A stretch of 64,000 bases of DNA from Clostridiales bacterium (GCA_019417465.1 DXVF01000001.1:161926-225925); one strand, 5' to 3'. Counted from the stretch's first letter, positions 31,901 through 42,095 are shown. The notes: generated from the sequence alone by a model not told the origin. Program-made: numbers and translations.

Positions 31901-32527
31901 TTTACTAATTTTGCTTTCTTTTGCTCACTTGCATTAACTAATTCTTTTTTTAGCTTTTCTGCTAATTTCTCTAAATCTACTTCTTGTAATAATTTTTCTA
32001 ATGCTTCTGCACCCATTTCGGCCTTAAAAGAATCTTTTCCATATTTTTCTACTGCTTCATGATATTCTTTTTCTGTTAGAACTTGAGCTTTTACTAAACC
32101 ACTTGTTCCTTTATCTGTTACTATATATGAAGCAAAATAAATAACTTTTTCTAGATTTCTTGGTGATATATCTAACATTAAAGCTATTCTACTTGGAATT
32201 CCTTTAAAATACCAAATATGTGCAACAGGTGCTGCAAGCTCAATATGTCCCATTCTTTCTCTTCTTACTTTTGCTTTTGTTACTTCAACTCCGGCAACGG
32301 TCACAAACAATTCCTTTATATCTTACTCTTTTATATTTTCCACAATGACATTCCCAATCTTTTGTTGGTCCAAATATTCTTTCACAAAATAGTCCATCTT
32401 TTTCTGGTTTTAATGTTCTATAATTAATTGTTTCTGGTTTTTTTACTTCACCTTTTGACCATTCTCTTATTTTCTCATCTGATGCCAAACCAATTTTTAT
32501 TTTATCAAAAACTTCTAATTCGTCCAT
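28985..32527 (-). CDS. rpoC: RNA polymerase beta' subunit RpoC (three CGGA sites)
   Basis: 1179 residues, normal clostridial length, only when all three sites (32290-32293, 30564-30567, 30386-30389) are decoded. The N-terminal zinc finger (C-H-C-G...C-D-R-C-G-V-E-V) spans the first site. The catalytic N-A-D-F-D-G-D-Q-M-A motif, bridge-helix region (S-G-A-R-G and G-M-R-G-L-M-A, spanning the third site) and second zinc site are present. The largest open pieces are 592 and 456 codons. As an essential single-copy gene needing three shifts in series, it demands near-complete decoding at each. It is separated from rpoB by a 492-base spacer. Confidence 0.97.
30386..30389 (-). other. CGGA +1 decoding site (rpoC, third)
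   Basis: AGA CGG A. The continuation GGA AAT CTT GAC gives E-S-G-A-R-G-N, with the glycine of the conserved S-G-A-R-G motif. The zero frame stops two codons later. Confidence 0.93.
30564..30567 (-). other. CGGA +1 decoding site (rpoC, second)
   Basis: GCT CGG A. The continuation GGA AAC CAA GTA leads into K-R-G-L-I-T-D-D-E-R-Y, a conserved RpoC segment. Confidence 0.93.
32290..32293 (-). other. CGGA +1 decoding site (rpoC, first)
   Basis: TGC CGG A. The continuation GGA GTT GAA GTA gives C-D-R-C-G-V-E-V, the invariant zinc-finger sequence. The zero frame stops two codons later. Confidence 0.95.
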
Positions 32528-32820
32528 TATTTAGGAGCCCCCTATTTTTTATTTTTTTGGTAAGGCTATATTAAAGCCTTTAGTTTATAGAGCATCTTTT
32601 CATTTTCTTTACTATACTTCTCCGCTGGTGCAAACTAATTGATGTAAATAAGGAAAACAAAACTAGATGTATTATTCAATTAAATCTTTATTATTTCATT
32701 TTACATTTATACATTTATTTGTTACTGTTTAGTAATATTTAGGCTATAACAACACAAAATAATGTATTTATAGCTAACTAACAACAATTAATACTATTTA
32801 ATAATTCACCTCTATACTTA
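32528..32820 (-). other. rpoC leader, no gene seen
   Basis: AT-rich spacer downstream of the RNA element. A short AAGGCT...AGCCTT stem lies about 40 bases before the rpoC start. The ribosome site is GGGGGCTCC. No ORF or known regulatory motif was recognised. Confidence 0.5.
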
Positions 32821-32980
32821 GGTTCTTAGGGGCTGATATATATATTAAAAAGTGGAGCTTCGACCATGAGTCGTAACCTCTTTTTCTGTTTATAGTGTGT
32901 CTATACCATCTGAATCTGCTTGATACTAAAGCGCCTTCGAGAACGGAACTTTTTAATATATATATCAGCCCCTAAGAACC
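32821..32980 (-). ncRNA. Structured-RNA candidate, copy A (between rpoB and rpoC)
   Basis: A perfect 33-base inverted repeat (32821-32853 with 32948-32980) encloses a 94-base core. On the minus strand, sense for rpoBC, the core reads GTTCCGTTCTCGAAGGCG, then GCTTTAGT, ACACACTATAA, CAGAA and a CGAC/GTCG hairpin. It aligns at roughly 75-80% with copy B at 47412-47533 over about 70 bases, while the closing stem and 3' hairpin differ in sequence but keep pairing. I do not recognise the family. Its position inside an essential operon is unusual. Confidence 0.55.
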
Positions 32981-33019
32981 GGAACTAGAAGCACTAATCA
33001 CAAAATAACACCAATTTAT

Positions 33020-36000
33020 TTACTCTTCATCTATAATATCTTCATCATTTAAAATATTGTCTTCTGCTAAATCGTTATCAAAAATTAATAAGTCTTCTTC
33101 TTCATCAGCAACATCTTCAAATAAAATATTTTCTTCATCATCTATATCTTCTTCGTCAGCTTCAATATAGTTTTCTTCTAATTCAGATTCATCTACTATT
33201 GTTTCTTCTCCTAACTTTTTGTTAGCTTCAATATTGAAGTCTATTCCGTCATCAATACTTTCTTTTAATTCTAATTCTTTATCATCACTAGAATAAAGTC
33301 TAATATCCAATCCTAATGATTGTAATTCTTTTATTAAAACTTTAAAGCTTTCCGGAACTCCAGGTTCTGGAATATTTTCACCTTTTACTATAGCTTCATA
33401 TGTTTTTACTCTTCCTACTACATCATCAGATTTAACTGTTAACATTTCTTGAAGAGTATATGCAGCGCCATATGCTTCTAGTGCCCAAACTTCCATTTCA
33501 CCAAAACGTTGTCCACCAAATTGTGCTTTACCTCCTAAAGGTTGCTGTGTAACTAAAGAATATGGTCCTGTTGAACGAGCATGTATTTTGTCATCTACTA
33601 AGTGATGTAATTTTAACATATACATAACACCAACTGTAATTGGATGATCAAACGCCTCTCCTGTTCTTCCATCATATAAAGTAGTTTTTCCATCTCTTGA
33701 AAGACCAGCTTCTTCTAGTAAATCTTCTATTTCGTCTGATTTAGCACCATCAAATACTGGTGTTGCAACTTTCCATCCTAATACTCTTGCTGCCATTCCT
33801 AAGTGAACCTCTAAAACTTGACCAAGATTCATACGAGAAGGTACACCAAGTGGATTTAATACTATATCTACAGGTGTTCCATCAGGCATAAATGGCATAT
33901 CTTCTTCTGGTAATATTCTGGAAATAACACCTTTGTTACCATGACGTCCAGCCATTTTATCACCAACAGAGATTTTTCTCTTTGTTGCAATATAACAACG
34001 AATAACTTGGTTAACACCAGGTCCTAATTCATCAGAATTATCTCTAGTAAATATTTTAACATCTACTATTGTTCCTGCTTCTCCATGTGGTACACGAAGT
34101 GATGTATCTCTTACTTCTCTTGCCTTTTCTCCAAATATAGCACGAAGTAATCTTTCTTCTGCAGTAAGCTCAGTTTCTCCTTTTGGAGTTACTTTACCAA
34201 CTAAGATGTCTCCAGGTCTTACTTCCGCTCCTATTCTTATAATTCCATTTTCATCTAAGTCTTTTAATCCATCATCACCAACATTTGGTATGTCACGAGT
34301 AATTTCTTCTGGCCCAAGTTTAGTATCACGGCATTCACAATCATATTCTTCAATATGTATTGATGTATAAACATCTTCTTTTACTAATCTCTCACTAATT
34401 AAAACAGCATCTTCATAGTTATAACCTTCCCAAGTTGTATATGCAATAAGTACATTCTTTCCTAATGCCATTTCTCCATTTTTAGTTGATGGACCATCTG
34501 CTAAAATATCTCCTACCTTTACTAGTTCTCCTCTTGTAACTACTGGTCTTTGGTTGATACAAGTTCCACCATTTGTTCTTTTAAATTTGCGTAATTTATA
34601 AGTGTCTAATGTATTTTTCTTATTTCTAACTATTACTTCATCACCAGTTACTTTTTCAATAACACCATCATTAATTGCAGTAACAGTAATCCCAGAGTCT
34701 TTAGCAGCTCTATATTCGATACCTGTTCCTACAATAGGTGTCTCAACAGTTAAAAGTGGAACTGCTTGACGTTGCATGTTTGATCCCATAAGTGAACGCT
34801 TAACATCATCATGTTCTACGAATGGAATCATAGCTGCAGCAACAGATACAAGTTGTCTTGGTGATACATCCACATAATCAACTGATTCTCTATCGACTTC
34901 TGTAATTTCTTCTTTATATCTTACTTTTATTCTTTTATTTATAAATCTTCCTTCTTCATCTAAAGGTTCAGATGCTTGTGCAATAATATGTTTATCTTCT
35001 TCATCTGCTGGCATATATTCAACAATATCTGTTACTTTTCCTGTCTCTAAATCTACCTTTCTGTATGGTGTCTCTATAAATCCATATTCATTAATTATTG
35101 CGAAACAAGAAAGTGCTGAAATAAGTCCAATGTTTGGCCCTTCTGGAGATTCAACTGGACATAATCTACCATAGTGAGTATGGTGAATATCTCTTACTTC
35201 GAATCCTGCTCTTTCTCTAGTCAAACCACCTGGTCCTAATGCAGAAATTCTTCTTTTATGTGTAAGCTCAGAAAGTGGGTTTGTTTGATCCATAAATTGT
35301 GATAATTGTGAACTACCAAAGAACTCTCTTATTGAAGATGTTATTGGTTTTGTATTAATTAATGTTTGTGGTGTAATAACATCTAAGTCCTGAATTGTCA
35401 TTCTTTCACGAACTACTCTTTCAAGTCTTGTTAAACCAATTCTAAATTGATTTTGTAAAAGTTCTCCAACTGAACGTATACGTCTATTTCCTAAATGATC
35501 TATATCATCTACTTCACCTAAACCATATTCTAAATTTAATAAATAACTAATAGATGCTATAATATCTTCGTTAGTGATATGTCTTGGTAATAGTTCTTCC
35601 ATTCTCTCTTTTAGTACTCTATGTAAATCTTTTTCTTCTGTAGTATCTAAAATAGATTTTAATACTTCATAATTCACATATTCTTTAAAATGTAGGTCAC
35701 TTATATCCACATTTGTTACAATCTTGTGGATATTTACTGTTCCATTTCCTATAATTCTTACTTTTCTATCATTAACTTCTACATCTACTATATTTAATCC
35801 TGTATTTTGTATTTCTTCTGCAATTTCTCTATTAATCGTATTTCCTTTTTCTACTAAAACTTCACCTGTACCAGGGTCTATAATATCTTCTGCTGCAATT
35901 CTTCCAGCAATTCTTGATGCTAGACTTAGCTTTTTATTAAATTTGTATCTACCAACTTTTGCTAAGTCATATCTTCTTGAATCAAAGAATAGTCCTGTAA

Positions 36001-36760
36001 ATAAGCTTCTTGCAGCTTCAACAGTTGGAAGTTCTCCAGGTCTTAATTTTTTATATATTTCAATTAATGCTTCATCAGAAGTTTTAACTGTATCTTTCCC
36101 GATACTTGCTATCAATTTTGGCTCTTCTCCAAATAATTCTAAAATTTGGCTATCAGTTTCTACACCAATTGCTCTTAATAATGATGTAACAGGTAGTTTT
36201 CTTGTTCTATCTACTCTTACATAGAAAACATCATTACTATCTGTTTCATATTCAAGCCAAGCACCACGAATTGGCATAACTGTAGATGTATATATTTTCT
36301 TTCCTGTTTTATCGTAATCACTTGCATAATAACATCCTGGTGAACGAACTAATTGGCTAACAACTACTCTTTCTGCACCATTAATTACAAATGTTCCACT
36401 ATCTGTCATTAGTGGGAAATCACCTAAATAAATTTCTTGTTCCTTAATTTCACCAGTTTCACGGTTAATTAATCTAACTTTTACATGTAATCTAGTTGAG
36501 TATGTTGCATCTCTTTCTTTAGCTTCTTCTACTGTATATTTTGTTTTATCTTCCATATAGTAATCGAAAAATTCTAAGACTAAATTTCCTGTGTAATCTA
36601 TGATTGGGGAAATATCTTTTAGTACCTCTCCTAAACCTTCTTCAACGAACCAATCATATGAATCTTTTTGAACCTTAATTAGATTTGGCATTTCAATTGC
36701 ATCACCAATTTTGGCAAAAGTCTTTCGCATGCATTTTTCATGTTTTACTTCTTTTAACAA
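33020..36760 (-). CDS. rpoB: RNA polymerase beta subunit RpoB
   Basis: 1246 residues, single intact frame with no in-frame CGG. Catalytic-core subunit and rifampicin target. The Rif region motif S-S-Q-L-S-Q-F-M-D-Q-T-N-P-L-S-E-L is wild-type in form. G-P-G-G-L-T-R-E-R-A-G-F-E-V, K-M-A-G-R-H-G-N-K-G and the C-terminal G-Q-R-F-G-E-M-E-V-W are present. The C-terminus carries an extra acidic tail rich in E and D. Start TTG 36760 after AGGGGTGA. The usual rplJ-rplL neighbours are absent upstream. Confidence 0.97.
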   Translation of the reverse strand: MLKEVKHEKCMRKTFAKIGDAIEMPNLIKVQKDSYDWFVEEGLGEVLKDISPIIDYTGNLVLEFFDYYMEDKTKYTVEEAKERDATYSTRLHVKVRLINRETGEIKEQEIYLGDFPLMTDSGTFVINGAERVVVSQLVRSPGCYYASDYDKTGKKIYTSTVMPIRGAWLEYETDSNDVFYVRVDRTRKLPVTSLLRAIGVETDSQILELFGEEPKLIASIGKDTVKTSDEALIEIYKKLRPGELPTVEAARSLFTGLFFDSRRYDLAKVGRYKFNKKLSLASRIAGRIAAEDIIDPGTGEVLVEKGNTINREIAEEIQNTGLNIVDVEVNDRKVRIIGNGTVNIHKIVTNVDISDLHFKEYVNYEVLKSILDTTEEKDLHRVLKERMEELLPRHITNEDIIASISYLLNLEYGLGEVDDIDHLGNRRIRSVGELLQNQFRIGLTRLERVVRERMTIQDLDVITPQTLINTKPITSSIREFFGSSQLSQFMDQTNPLSELTHKRRISALGPGGLTRERAGFEVRDIHHTHYGRLCPVESPEGPNIGLISALSCFAIINEYGFIETPYRKVDLETGKVTDIVEYMPADEEDKHIIAQASEPLDEEGRFINKRIKVRYKEEITEVDRESVDYVDVSPRQLVSVAAAMIPFVEHDDVKRSLMGSNMQRQAVPLLTVETPIVGTGIEYRAAKDSGITVTAINDGVIEKVTGDEVIVRNKKNTLDTYKLRKFKRTNGGTCINQRPVVTRGELVKVGDILADGPSTKNGEMALGKNVLIAYTTWEGYNYEDAVLISERLVKEDVYTSIHIEEYDCECRDTKLGPEEITRDIPNVGDDGLKDLDENGIIRIGAEVRPGDILVGKVTPKGETELTAEERLLRAIFGEKAREVRDTSLRVPHGEAGTIVDVKIFTRDNSDELGPGVNQVIRCYIATKRKISVGDKMAGRHGNKGVISRILPEEDMPFMPDGTPVDIVLNPLGVPSRMNLGQVLEVHLGMAARVLGWKVATPVFDGAKSDEIEDLLEEAGLSRDGKTTLYDGRTGEAFDHPITVGVMYMLKLHHLVDDKIHARSTGPYSLVTQQPLGGKAQFGGQRFGEMEVWALEAYGAAYTLQEMLTVKSDDVVGRVKTYEAIVKGENIPEPGVPESFKVLIKELQSLGLDIRLYSSDDKELELKESIDDGIDFNIEANKKLGEETIVDESELEENYIEADEEDIDDEENILFEDVADEEEDLLIFDNDLAEDNILNDEDIIDEE

Positions 36761-37284
36761 AATAAATCACCCCTAAAAAAATTTAAGCAGAACTTTAAAA
36801 ATATATAAAGATTTAATAAATGAGTCCTTCTTATATTTGAAGTTTAAATACAAATAAATGAAGCCTACTGCTTATATGACTCCATTTCTTTTGTGTAACT
36901 ACTAATATAATTCCTCTCATTTTTAAATTTACATAACGAAGATAATAGCAACAAAAAAGTAAGCTAGCATTTTTATGCTAACACCTTTTTGTTTATTTTT
37001 TTATATTACTTAATTAATAACTTTTCTATCATAATCACCCTTCAAATATTGGATAATATACGTATTTTATTATATATTAATTTATATAGCTTGTCAATAA
37101 ATTTTTAAAAAAATCTCATATTTTTAAGCATAATTCTAGCTATTATTCTTTCTTTTACTTTTATCATAATTTATTACATAATATATGCAAAAAACTAACG
37201 GATAAAGAACTTGATTTAAAGTCTTTTATCCGCTAGTTTTTCTAATTAGTATTCATTTTTTCCGTTCAAAAAGAACATAATTTT
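36761..37284. other. rpoB upstream region
   Basis: 524 bases without a gene. It holds a hairpin at about 36960-36986 (GTTAGCAT/ATGCTAGC on the minus strand followed by TTACTTTTTT), a possible attenuator in the rpoB leader, and the sortase terminator at 37190-37241. The rest is AT-rich with no clear motif. Confidence 0.5.
37190..37241 (-). terminator. Terminator of the sortase gene
   Basis: AAAAACTAGCGGATAAAAGA paired with TCTTTATCCGTTAGTTTTT, 45 bases past the stop. U-run on the minus strand. Confidence 0.75.
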
Positions 37285-38037
37285 TTATTGCAATCTTGCT
37301 CTTACAATCAATCTTTTGCTAGATGTATTGTTACAAGTTATCATTGTTACTATTGGTTCAGAAGTATTTTTTAGTACTTCTGTCTCTGATGGTTCAATAT
37401 AAAAAGATTCATATACCTTATATATATACTTATTTCCATATATATTAGTTATTTCAACAGTATCACCAACTTTTAAATTCTTTATCTTGGCAAACATTGT
37501 CATATTCCTCATATTATGACCTGCTAAACACAAATTCCCTGTTCCATTAATAGAGTTATTAGATATTTTACAAATTGATTTCCACAAAGAATCATCATTT
37601 ATATATTCTATTATTGGATATTCTATTCCTATTTTATCAATTTTTATTTTACCAAAAACTGTTGAATTTCCTATTCTTACACTTGTATTTATTGGTTTAT
37701 CTACAGAAACCGCTTCTTTTTGCTCATCTTGAACTGTATTTACACTTTCACTTTGTGTTTTTAATTCTTCCTCGGCTCTTTTGTTTTCTTCTATTTTCTT
37801 ATCTAATTCATTCACCACTTGCGATAAACTTGAATCCATTACTTTTGAACTATGAAAGTCAAATAATAACATTCCTATAAATATACTTACAGCAAATAGT
37901 AATAAAAATTGTAATATTGTTGTTATTTTACTTTTCTCTCTGTTATGCGAATTGGTGTTATCTATTTTTGTTTCATTGTTATCTTCTTTGTCAATTATAC
38001 TCTTGATATTTTTCTTAATATTATTCTCTTTATTCAT
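37285..38037 (-). CDS. Class D-like sortase
   Basis: 251 residues from ATG 38037 (five bases after GGAGG). Membrane-anchored transpeptidase: a cytoplasmic K/N-rich N-terminus, one membrane helix (about 40-60), a coiled linker, then the sortase domain with catalytic His in L-A-G-H-N, Cys in T-M-I-T-C-N and Arg near the end (L-I-V-R-A-R). No obvious substrate with a sorting signal is in the window; the nearby giant Ig-like protein ends in a membrane helix instead. Confidence 0.88.
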   Translation of the reverse strand: MNKENNIKKNIKSIIDKEDNNETKIDNTNSHNREKSKITTILQFLLLFAVSIFIGMLLFDFHSSKVMDSSLSQVVNELDKKIEENKRAEEELKTQSESVNTVQDEQKEAVSVDKPINTSVRIGNSTVFGKIKIDKIGIEYPIIEYINDDSLWKSICKISNNSINGTGNLCLAGHNMRNMTMFAKIKNLKVGDTVEITNIYGNKYIYKVYESFYIEPSETEVLKNTSEPIVTMITCNNTSSKRLIVRARLQ

Positions 38038-38081
38038 TCTTTCCTCCATATAATGAACAATTTATCTATTGCATATTACAT

Positions 38082-39216
38082 TTAACCTTCTTCTAATGTA
38101 TCTATTTTCTTATCTCTATAATTTATAAAATCTAATAATAGAATCTTTATTACGGCTACAATGGGTACAGCCAGAAACATTCCTAATATTCCAAAATATG
38201 CACCTCCTAGAGTAACAGCAAATATTACAAGAAGTGGACTTATTTTTAGAGAGTCTCCCACAATCTTAGGATTAATAATATTTGCGTCTATTTGTTGTAA
38301 TAATATTACAATAATTGCCATCCATATAGCTCCGAGAGGCCCCATCTGTTAAAAATGTAATTATAATAGAAATTGCAACTGCTATAATTGCGCCAAAGTA
38401 TGGAATCATATTAAATAAACCTATTAAAAATCCAAGTAAAACTGCATATTTTACTCCTATTATACTCATTGCAATAGATGTTAATATACCTACTATTATT
38501 GCATCTAGCAATTGACTGGCTAAAAACTTTAAAAATATTTCGTTTGTCCTATCAAAATATTTATTTATATTATTATAAGTATTTTCATTAAAAATTGCTT
38601 TGGTTAATTTTTTTATAAATTTTATAATTTCATTTCTTTCTGATAATATGTATACAGATACTATAATAGCAACAAAAAAGTCAAATATTCCGTTTGCAAT
38701 ATTTATAGCACCTTTTGCATACTGAGTTAAACTTTCAATGTTTATAAATTGTTTTAAGTCTATATTTTTAAATTCATCTGCAAATCCTATTACATATTCG
38801 CTTTTAAATATAGAATCATCTGGAAGATTATTTATTCTCTCCATTGTTATATTATAATAACTTTGAAAATTATTTACTAAATCTATAATGCTTTGTGATA
38901 TTACTGGCACAATAAATCTCATAACTAACATTATTATTATTATTGTTATAATATATACAGTAATAACGCTAAATAATCTAGCCTTTTTTTTAATATACTT
39001 TATCTTTTTATATAAATTTTCTATCTTTCTAGATGGAAGATATAATAAATATGCAATTATTATACCTATTATAAATGGCATTATGATATTAAATAAATTA
39101 GAAATCCAAGTTTTAATTTCTGAAAAGTTATCTAAAGTTTTATAAACTATAATAACGGTAATTGCAAAACTAAACCAATAAACCCATTTTTTCCATGCAC
39201 TTTTACTATTTTTCAT
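38082..39216 (-). CDS. AI-2E family permease-like protein
   Basis: 377 residues after joining at CGGA 38331-38334. Polytopic membrane protein of the AI-2E/PerM family; members have been linked to signal export or ion/proton exchange, and the substrate is not predictable here. N-terminal helices, a long middle soluble segment, then the characteristic C-terminal helices. The final third (I-W-M-A-I-I-V-I-L-L-Q-Q-I-D-A-N and I-N-P-K-I-V-G) is reached only through the CGGA site. The start follows ATAGGTGAGTAAAA. Confidence 0.88.
38331..38334 (-). other. CGGA +1 decoding site (AI-2E permease)
   Basis: TCT CGG A. The continuation is GGA GCT ATA TGG (G-A-I-W), then 83 codons with the conserved Q-Q and N-P motifs. 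Confidence 0.9.
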
Positions 39217-39260
39217 TTTTACTCACCTATTATTCTTATTATATATTATATTACTAATAA

Positions 39261-39304
39261 AGACGGAGTATTTTGGGCAACTTTTATTCCCAAATCCCCG
39301 TCCT
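39261..39304. repeat. Hairpin/palindrome between the 3D-domain gene and the permease gene
   Basis: AGACGGAGTATTTTGGG paired with CCCAAATCCCCGTCCT. It is a likely transcription stop and resembles the 23518 and 42526 palindromes. Confidence 0.55.
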
Positions 39305-39318
39305 TATTATCAATTTTC

Positions 39319-40326
39319 TTAAAATTCATAAATGTAACATTCTAAGTTTCTTCTACCAAAGCTAATACATTCACTATATGATCCCATATAGACATCTATT
39401 TTGTTGTTAGATATTGCTCCGCCTCTATCTTGTACGACAAACCATCCACCATTTGGTTTATTTGCAAAATATGGTATATAAATTACTGTTCCTAATTTAT
39501 ATCCACTACCGGCTGCAACTGTATACCAAGGTGATGCCATTGCACCTGACGCTGTTCTACCGTAACCTGCTGAACCTGGAGCTTTACCACAAGTAGATGC
39601 AGTATATGCTGATGCATTTAAAGTTTTTACTGTAGGTGTTATTCCTTGTACTTTTTTTGCGAGTGAAGTGCTTGCAGTTGTAGCTGGATTTGTTTCCGCA
39701 TTTCTTCCAACTTGTGATCTAGTTGTAACTTGTTTTGTTCTTACTTCTACAATCTTATTAACTGGTTCTTTAATAACCTTTGAAGAAATTTCTACTTTTT
39801 CGATTTCTTCTTCATTTCTGTATTTAACTTTGTATGTTATCTCTTTTATACCATCTTCACCATTTTGAACAACTTTATCTTGTTTAGTTCCTGTACCTGT
39901 TGATACATCTTTTGTTATTGTTTCATATGGTATACTAACCTGCTCTGTAATTATCTTTTCTACAATTGAATCATAATTTTGTAATAATTCTTGAGCTGTT
40001 AAATCTTTAGTTTCTTCTGTTGCTAATTCTTGTACTTTTTCTTCTGTTTTAGAAATTCTAATTGTTTTATTACTAGATAATTCTGCTTCTCCATCAGGAG
40101 TGCTTTTTTCATCTGGTAATAAAATAATATGATTTTCATCTAATATTTCTGAAATTTTAGTTTTTGATGTTAAAACATTCATTTCATATCCATTTGAAAG
40201 AATTATTTTAACATTATTTAATTTTGTATTAGTCGCCATAACTCCTATTCCCGCAAGGAATATAATTATTAAACTAATACCTATCACTTTTTTTAGTGAT
40301 ATAGATGCTTTATCATCTTTCTTCAT
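39319..40326 (-). CDS. G5/3D-domain cell-wall protein (YabE/Rpf-like)
   Basis: 335 residues from ATG 40326 (GGAGGG 11 bases upstream; ATG 40356 is a less likely alternative). A signal/anchor helix (about 15-35) is followed by a DUF348-like ubiquitin fold, a G5 domain and a C-terminal 3D domain with the Asp residues in V-V-Q-D-R-G-G-A and K-I-D-V-Y-M-G. Related proteins act on peptidoglycan (stationary-phase survival, resuscitation). Single intact frame. Confidence 0.88.
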   Translation of the reverse strand: MKKDDKASISLKKVIGISLIIIFLAGIGVMATNTKLNNVKIILSNGYEMNVLTSKTKISEILDENHIILLPDEKSTPDGEAELSSNKTIRISKTEEKVQELATEETKDLTAQELLQNYDSIVEKIITEQVSIPYETITKDVSTGTGTKQDKVVQNGEDGIKEITYKVKYRNEEEIEKVEISSKVIKEPVNKIVEVRTKQVTTRSQVGRNAETNPATTASTSLAKKVQGITPTVKTLNASAYTASTCGKAPGSAGYGRTASGAMASPWYTVAAGSGYKLGTVIYIPYFANKPNGGWFVVQDRGGAISNNKIDVYMGSYSECISFGRRNLECYIYEF

Positions 40327-40483
40327 AAGAAATATGTCCCTCCTTTTAAGCAACACAAATGTATTATAACACCCATTTTATAATTTGTCAAATTTAACCT
40401 GTAAACATAATATACTTATATATTATCATTATATGTTGCTTGTACTAAGAATATGACACTTTTAGAAATTTCATTACTAAATT

Positions 40484-41275
40484 TTAAACTTCTATCTCAT
40501 TATTATACTTAAATTTTTCTAAATAACATTCTATTTCACTAGCTAGTTGTGAATTCATACATAGTACATCTTCTAACATAGAGTCAAAAGTATATTCTAT
40601 ATCTTTTAGAAATGATTGAACTAATAATATTTTATCTATTCCTTCTATTTGTTCATTATTTAAAATAATTGAATAATCTTTTAATCTTTCTTGTAAGAAT
40701 AATTCTTCCTCTTCAAAATCTAGATTATCATCTTCTAAATCTAGATCTTCATCTTCTTGATTAATCTCTTTATCAAGAAACTTTTCTATATCATCTGATA
40801 AATCATCTAATTCTAAATACTCTCTTAGTTCAGATAATGTTTTAGCTTCTAGTTCTTCATTTATACATATAGTAGCAATTCCTTCTGGCTTTAGGTTATG
40901 AATTACCTTTACTATTTCATTTTTTTCATCATCATTTAAATATTCTACATAAATTGTCCTATCTTTATATTGCAAAAAGAAACCTCTTTTTTGAATTTCA
41001 GTATCTATAAAAGTTTGAGAAACCCCAACTTTAGTTTGTGATATATTATCTCTTATGTACATACTATACTGGCTCTCTCCTACCTTATCTAACATCATCA
41101 AATCTACATCATGTGCCTTACTTTGTACATAAATTCTATTTTTCTCTCTTACAACAAACACATCTTTTGCCTCATCTAATGCTGTAATACAATTTAAACT
41201 ATGTAAGTTTAATATCCTAATTGCTTCTTCAAAATCATTATCTATATTTTCACAATCTACATCTTTATAATACAT
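40484..41275 (-). CDS. Protein of unknown function with acidic segment
   Basis: 263 residues, not recognised. Soluble, no signal peptide. The N-terminal half is alpha/beta in pattern; an acidic low-complexity stretch (about 170-195, rich in D and E) precedes a helical C-terminal part. It starts after GAGGAGCGATATAT and lies 12 bases downstream of tatD, so it is probably cotranscribed with tatD and acpS. Confidence 0.7.
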   Translation of the reverse strand: MYYKDVDCENIDNDFEEAIRILNLHSLNCITALDEAKDVFVVREKNRIYVQSKAHDVDLMMLDKVGESQYSMYIRDNISQTKVGVSQTFIDTEIQKRGFFLQYKDRTIYVEYLNDDEKNEIVKVIHNLKPEGIATICINEELEAKTLSELREYLELDDLSDDIEKFLDKEINQEDEDLDLEDDNLDFEEEELFLQERLKDYSIILNNEQIEGIDKILLVQSFLKDIEYTFDSMLEDVLCMNSQLASEIECYLEKFKYNNEIEV

Positions 41276-41287
41276 ATATATCGCTCC

Positions 41288-42067
41288 TCATATAGCAAAA
41301 AAATTAATAGTATTTTCAAAGCTAATTTTAGCTATTTCTTCTATTGTCTTTTGTTTTTCTGTAGCAATTTTTTCTGCTATAAATTTTAGATTCCTTGAAT
41401 CGTTCCTCTTACCTCTATTAGGCTCTGGTGATAAATATGGACTATCTGTTTCAATAAAAAATCTGTCATCTGGAACCATTTTTATAATCTCAGCTGCATT
41501 TTTAGAATTTTTAAAAGTAATTGGTCCTGCAAAAGATATATAAAATCCCAATCTTAACGCTTCTTTAACTAACTCCCTATTAAGCATACAACAATGAAAA
41601 ACACCTTTTCTATTTACATTATTTGTTTTTAATATTTCTAGTGTATCAGATACTGCATCTCTTGAATGTATAACTATTGGTAAATTCATATCATTTGCTA
41701 AATTTATTTGCATTATAAATACTTTTTTTTGATATTCTTTATTTTCTTTATTCCAGTAGTAATCTAATCCTATTTCACCAATAGCTACACACTTATTGTT
41801 TAAGCTTAAATTTCTTATTTCATTTAGCTCTAAGTCAAATTCAGATTCATTTTCTGGAATATCATTTGGAGATATTCCGCATGTAGCATATATAAATTCA
41901 TATTTATTTGCTAAGTTTATTGCATCTTTAGAAGATTTTAAACTATATCCTGCACTAATTACTCTTGTTACATTTTTATTATATATCTCTTTTATTACTT
42001 TTTCTCTATCTTCATCAAATTTGCTATCATCATAATGTGCATGTGAATCAAAGTATTCTATCTTCAT
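41288..42067 (-). CDS. tatD: TatD-family metal-dependent DNase
   Basis: 259 residues. TIM-barrel hydrolase with metal-binding F-D-S-H-A-H-Y at the N-terminus, G-E-I-G-L-D-Y-Y, H-S-R-D, H-C-C (the usual H-C-F) and E-T-D-S-P-Y-L. Likely a 3'-5' exonuclease or DNA-repair hydrolase. Ribosome site AAGGGGAGAG. It lies 28 bases downstream of acpS. Confidence 0.92.
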   Translation of the reverse strand: MKIEYFDSHAHYDDSKFDEDREKVIKEIYNKNVTRVISAGYSLKSSKDAINLANKYEFIYATCGISPNDIPENESEFDLELNEIRNLSLNNKCVAIGEIGLDYYWNKENKEYQKKVFIMQINLANDMNLPIVIHSRDAVSDTLEILKTNNVNRKGVFHCCMLNRELVKEALRLGFYISFAGPITFKNSKNAAEIIKMVPDDRFFIETDSPYLSPEPNRGKRNDSRNLKFIAEKIATEKQKTIEEIAKISFENTINFFAI

Positions 42068-42095
42068 ATTCTCTCCCCTTACATTTACTCATATT

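Noticed and set aside
32290..32293. Inteins or introns interrupting the genes
   Set aside because: Only one base must be skipped at each site; there is no inserted sequence.
28985..32527. Split rpoC, ftsH, mreB, spoIIE and others as pseudogenes
   Set aside because: Essential genes with full conservation on both sides of each break, and all breaks identical in sequence and phase. Random decay would give varied indels and stops.
32821..32980. Insertion sequence or tRNA gene between rpoB and rpoC
   Set aside because: Too short for a transposase, and no cloverleaf or acceptor stem could be formed. The internal sequence is shared with a second site and keeps pairing.
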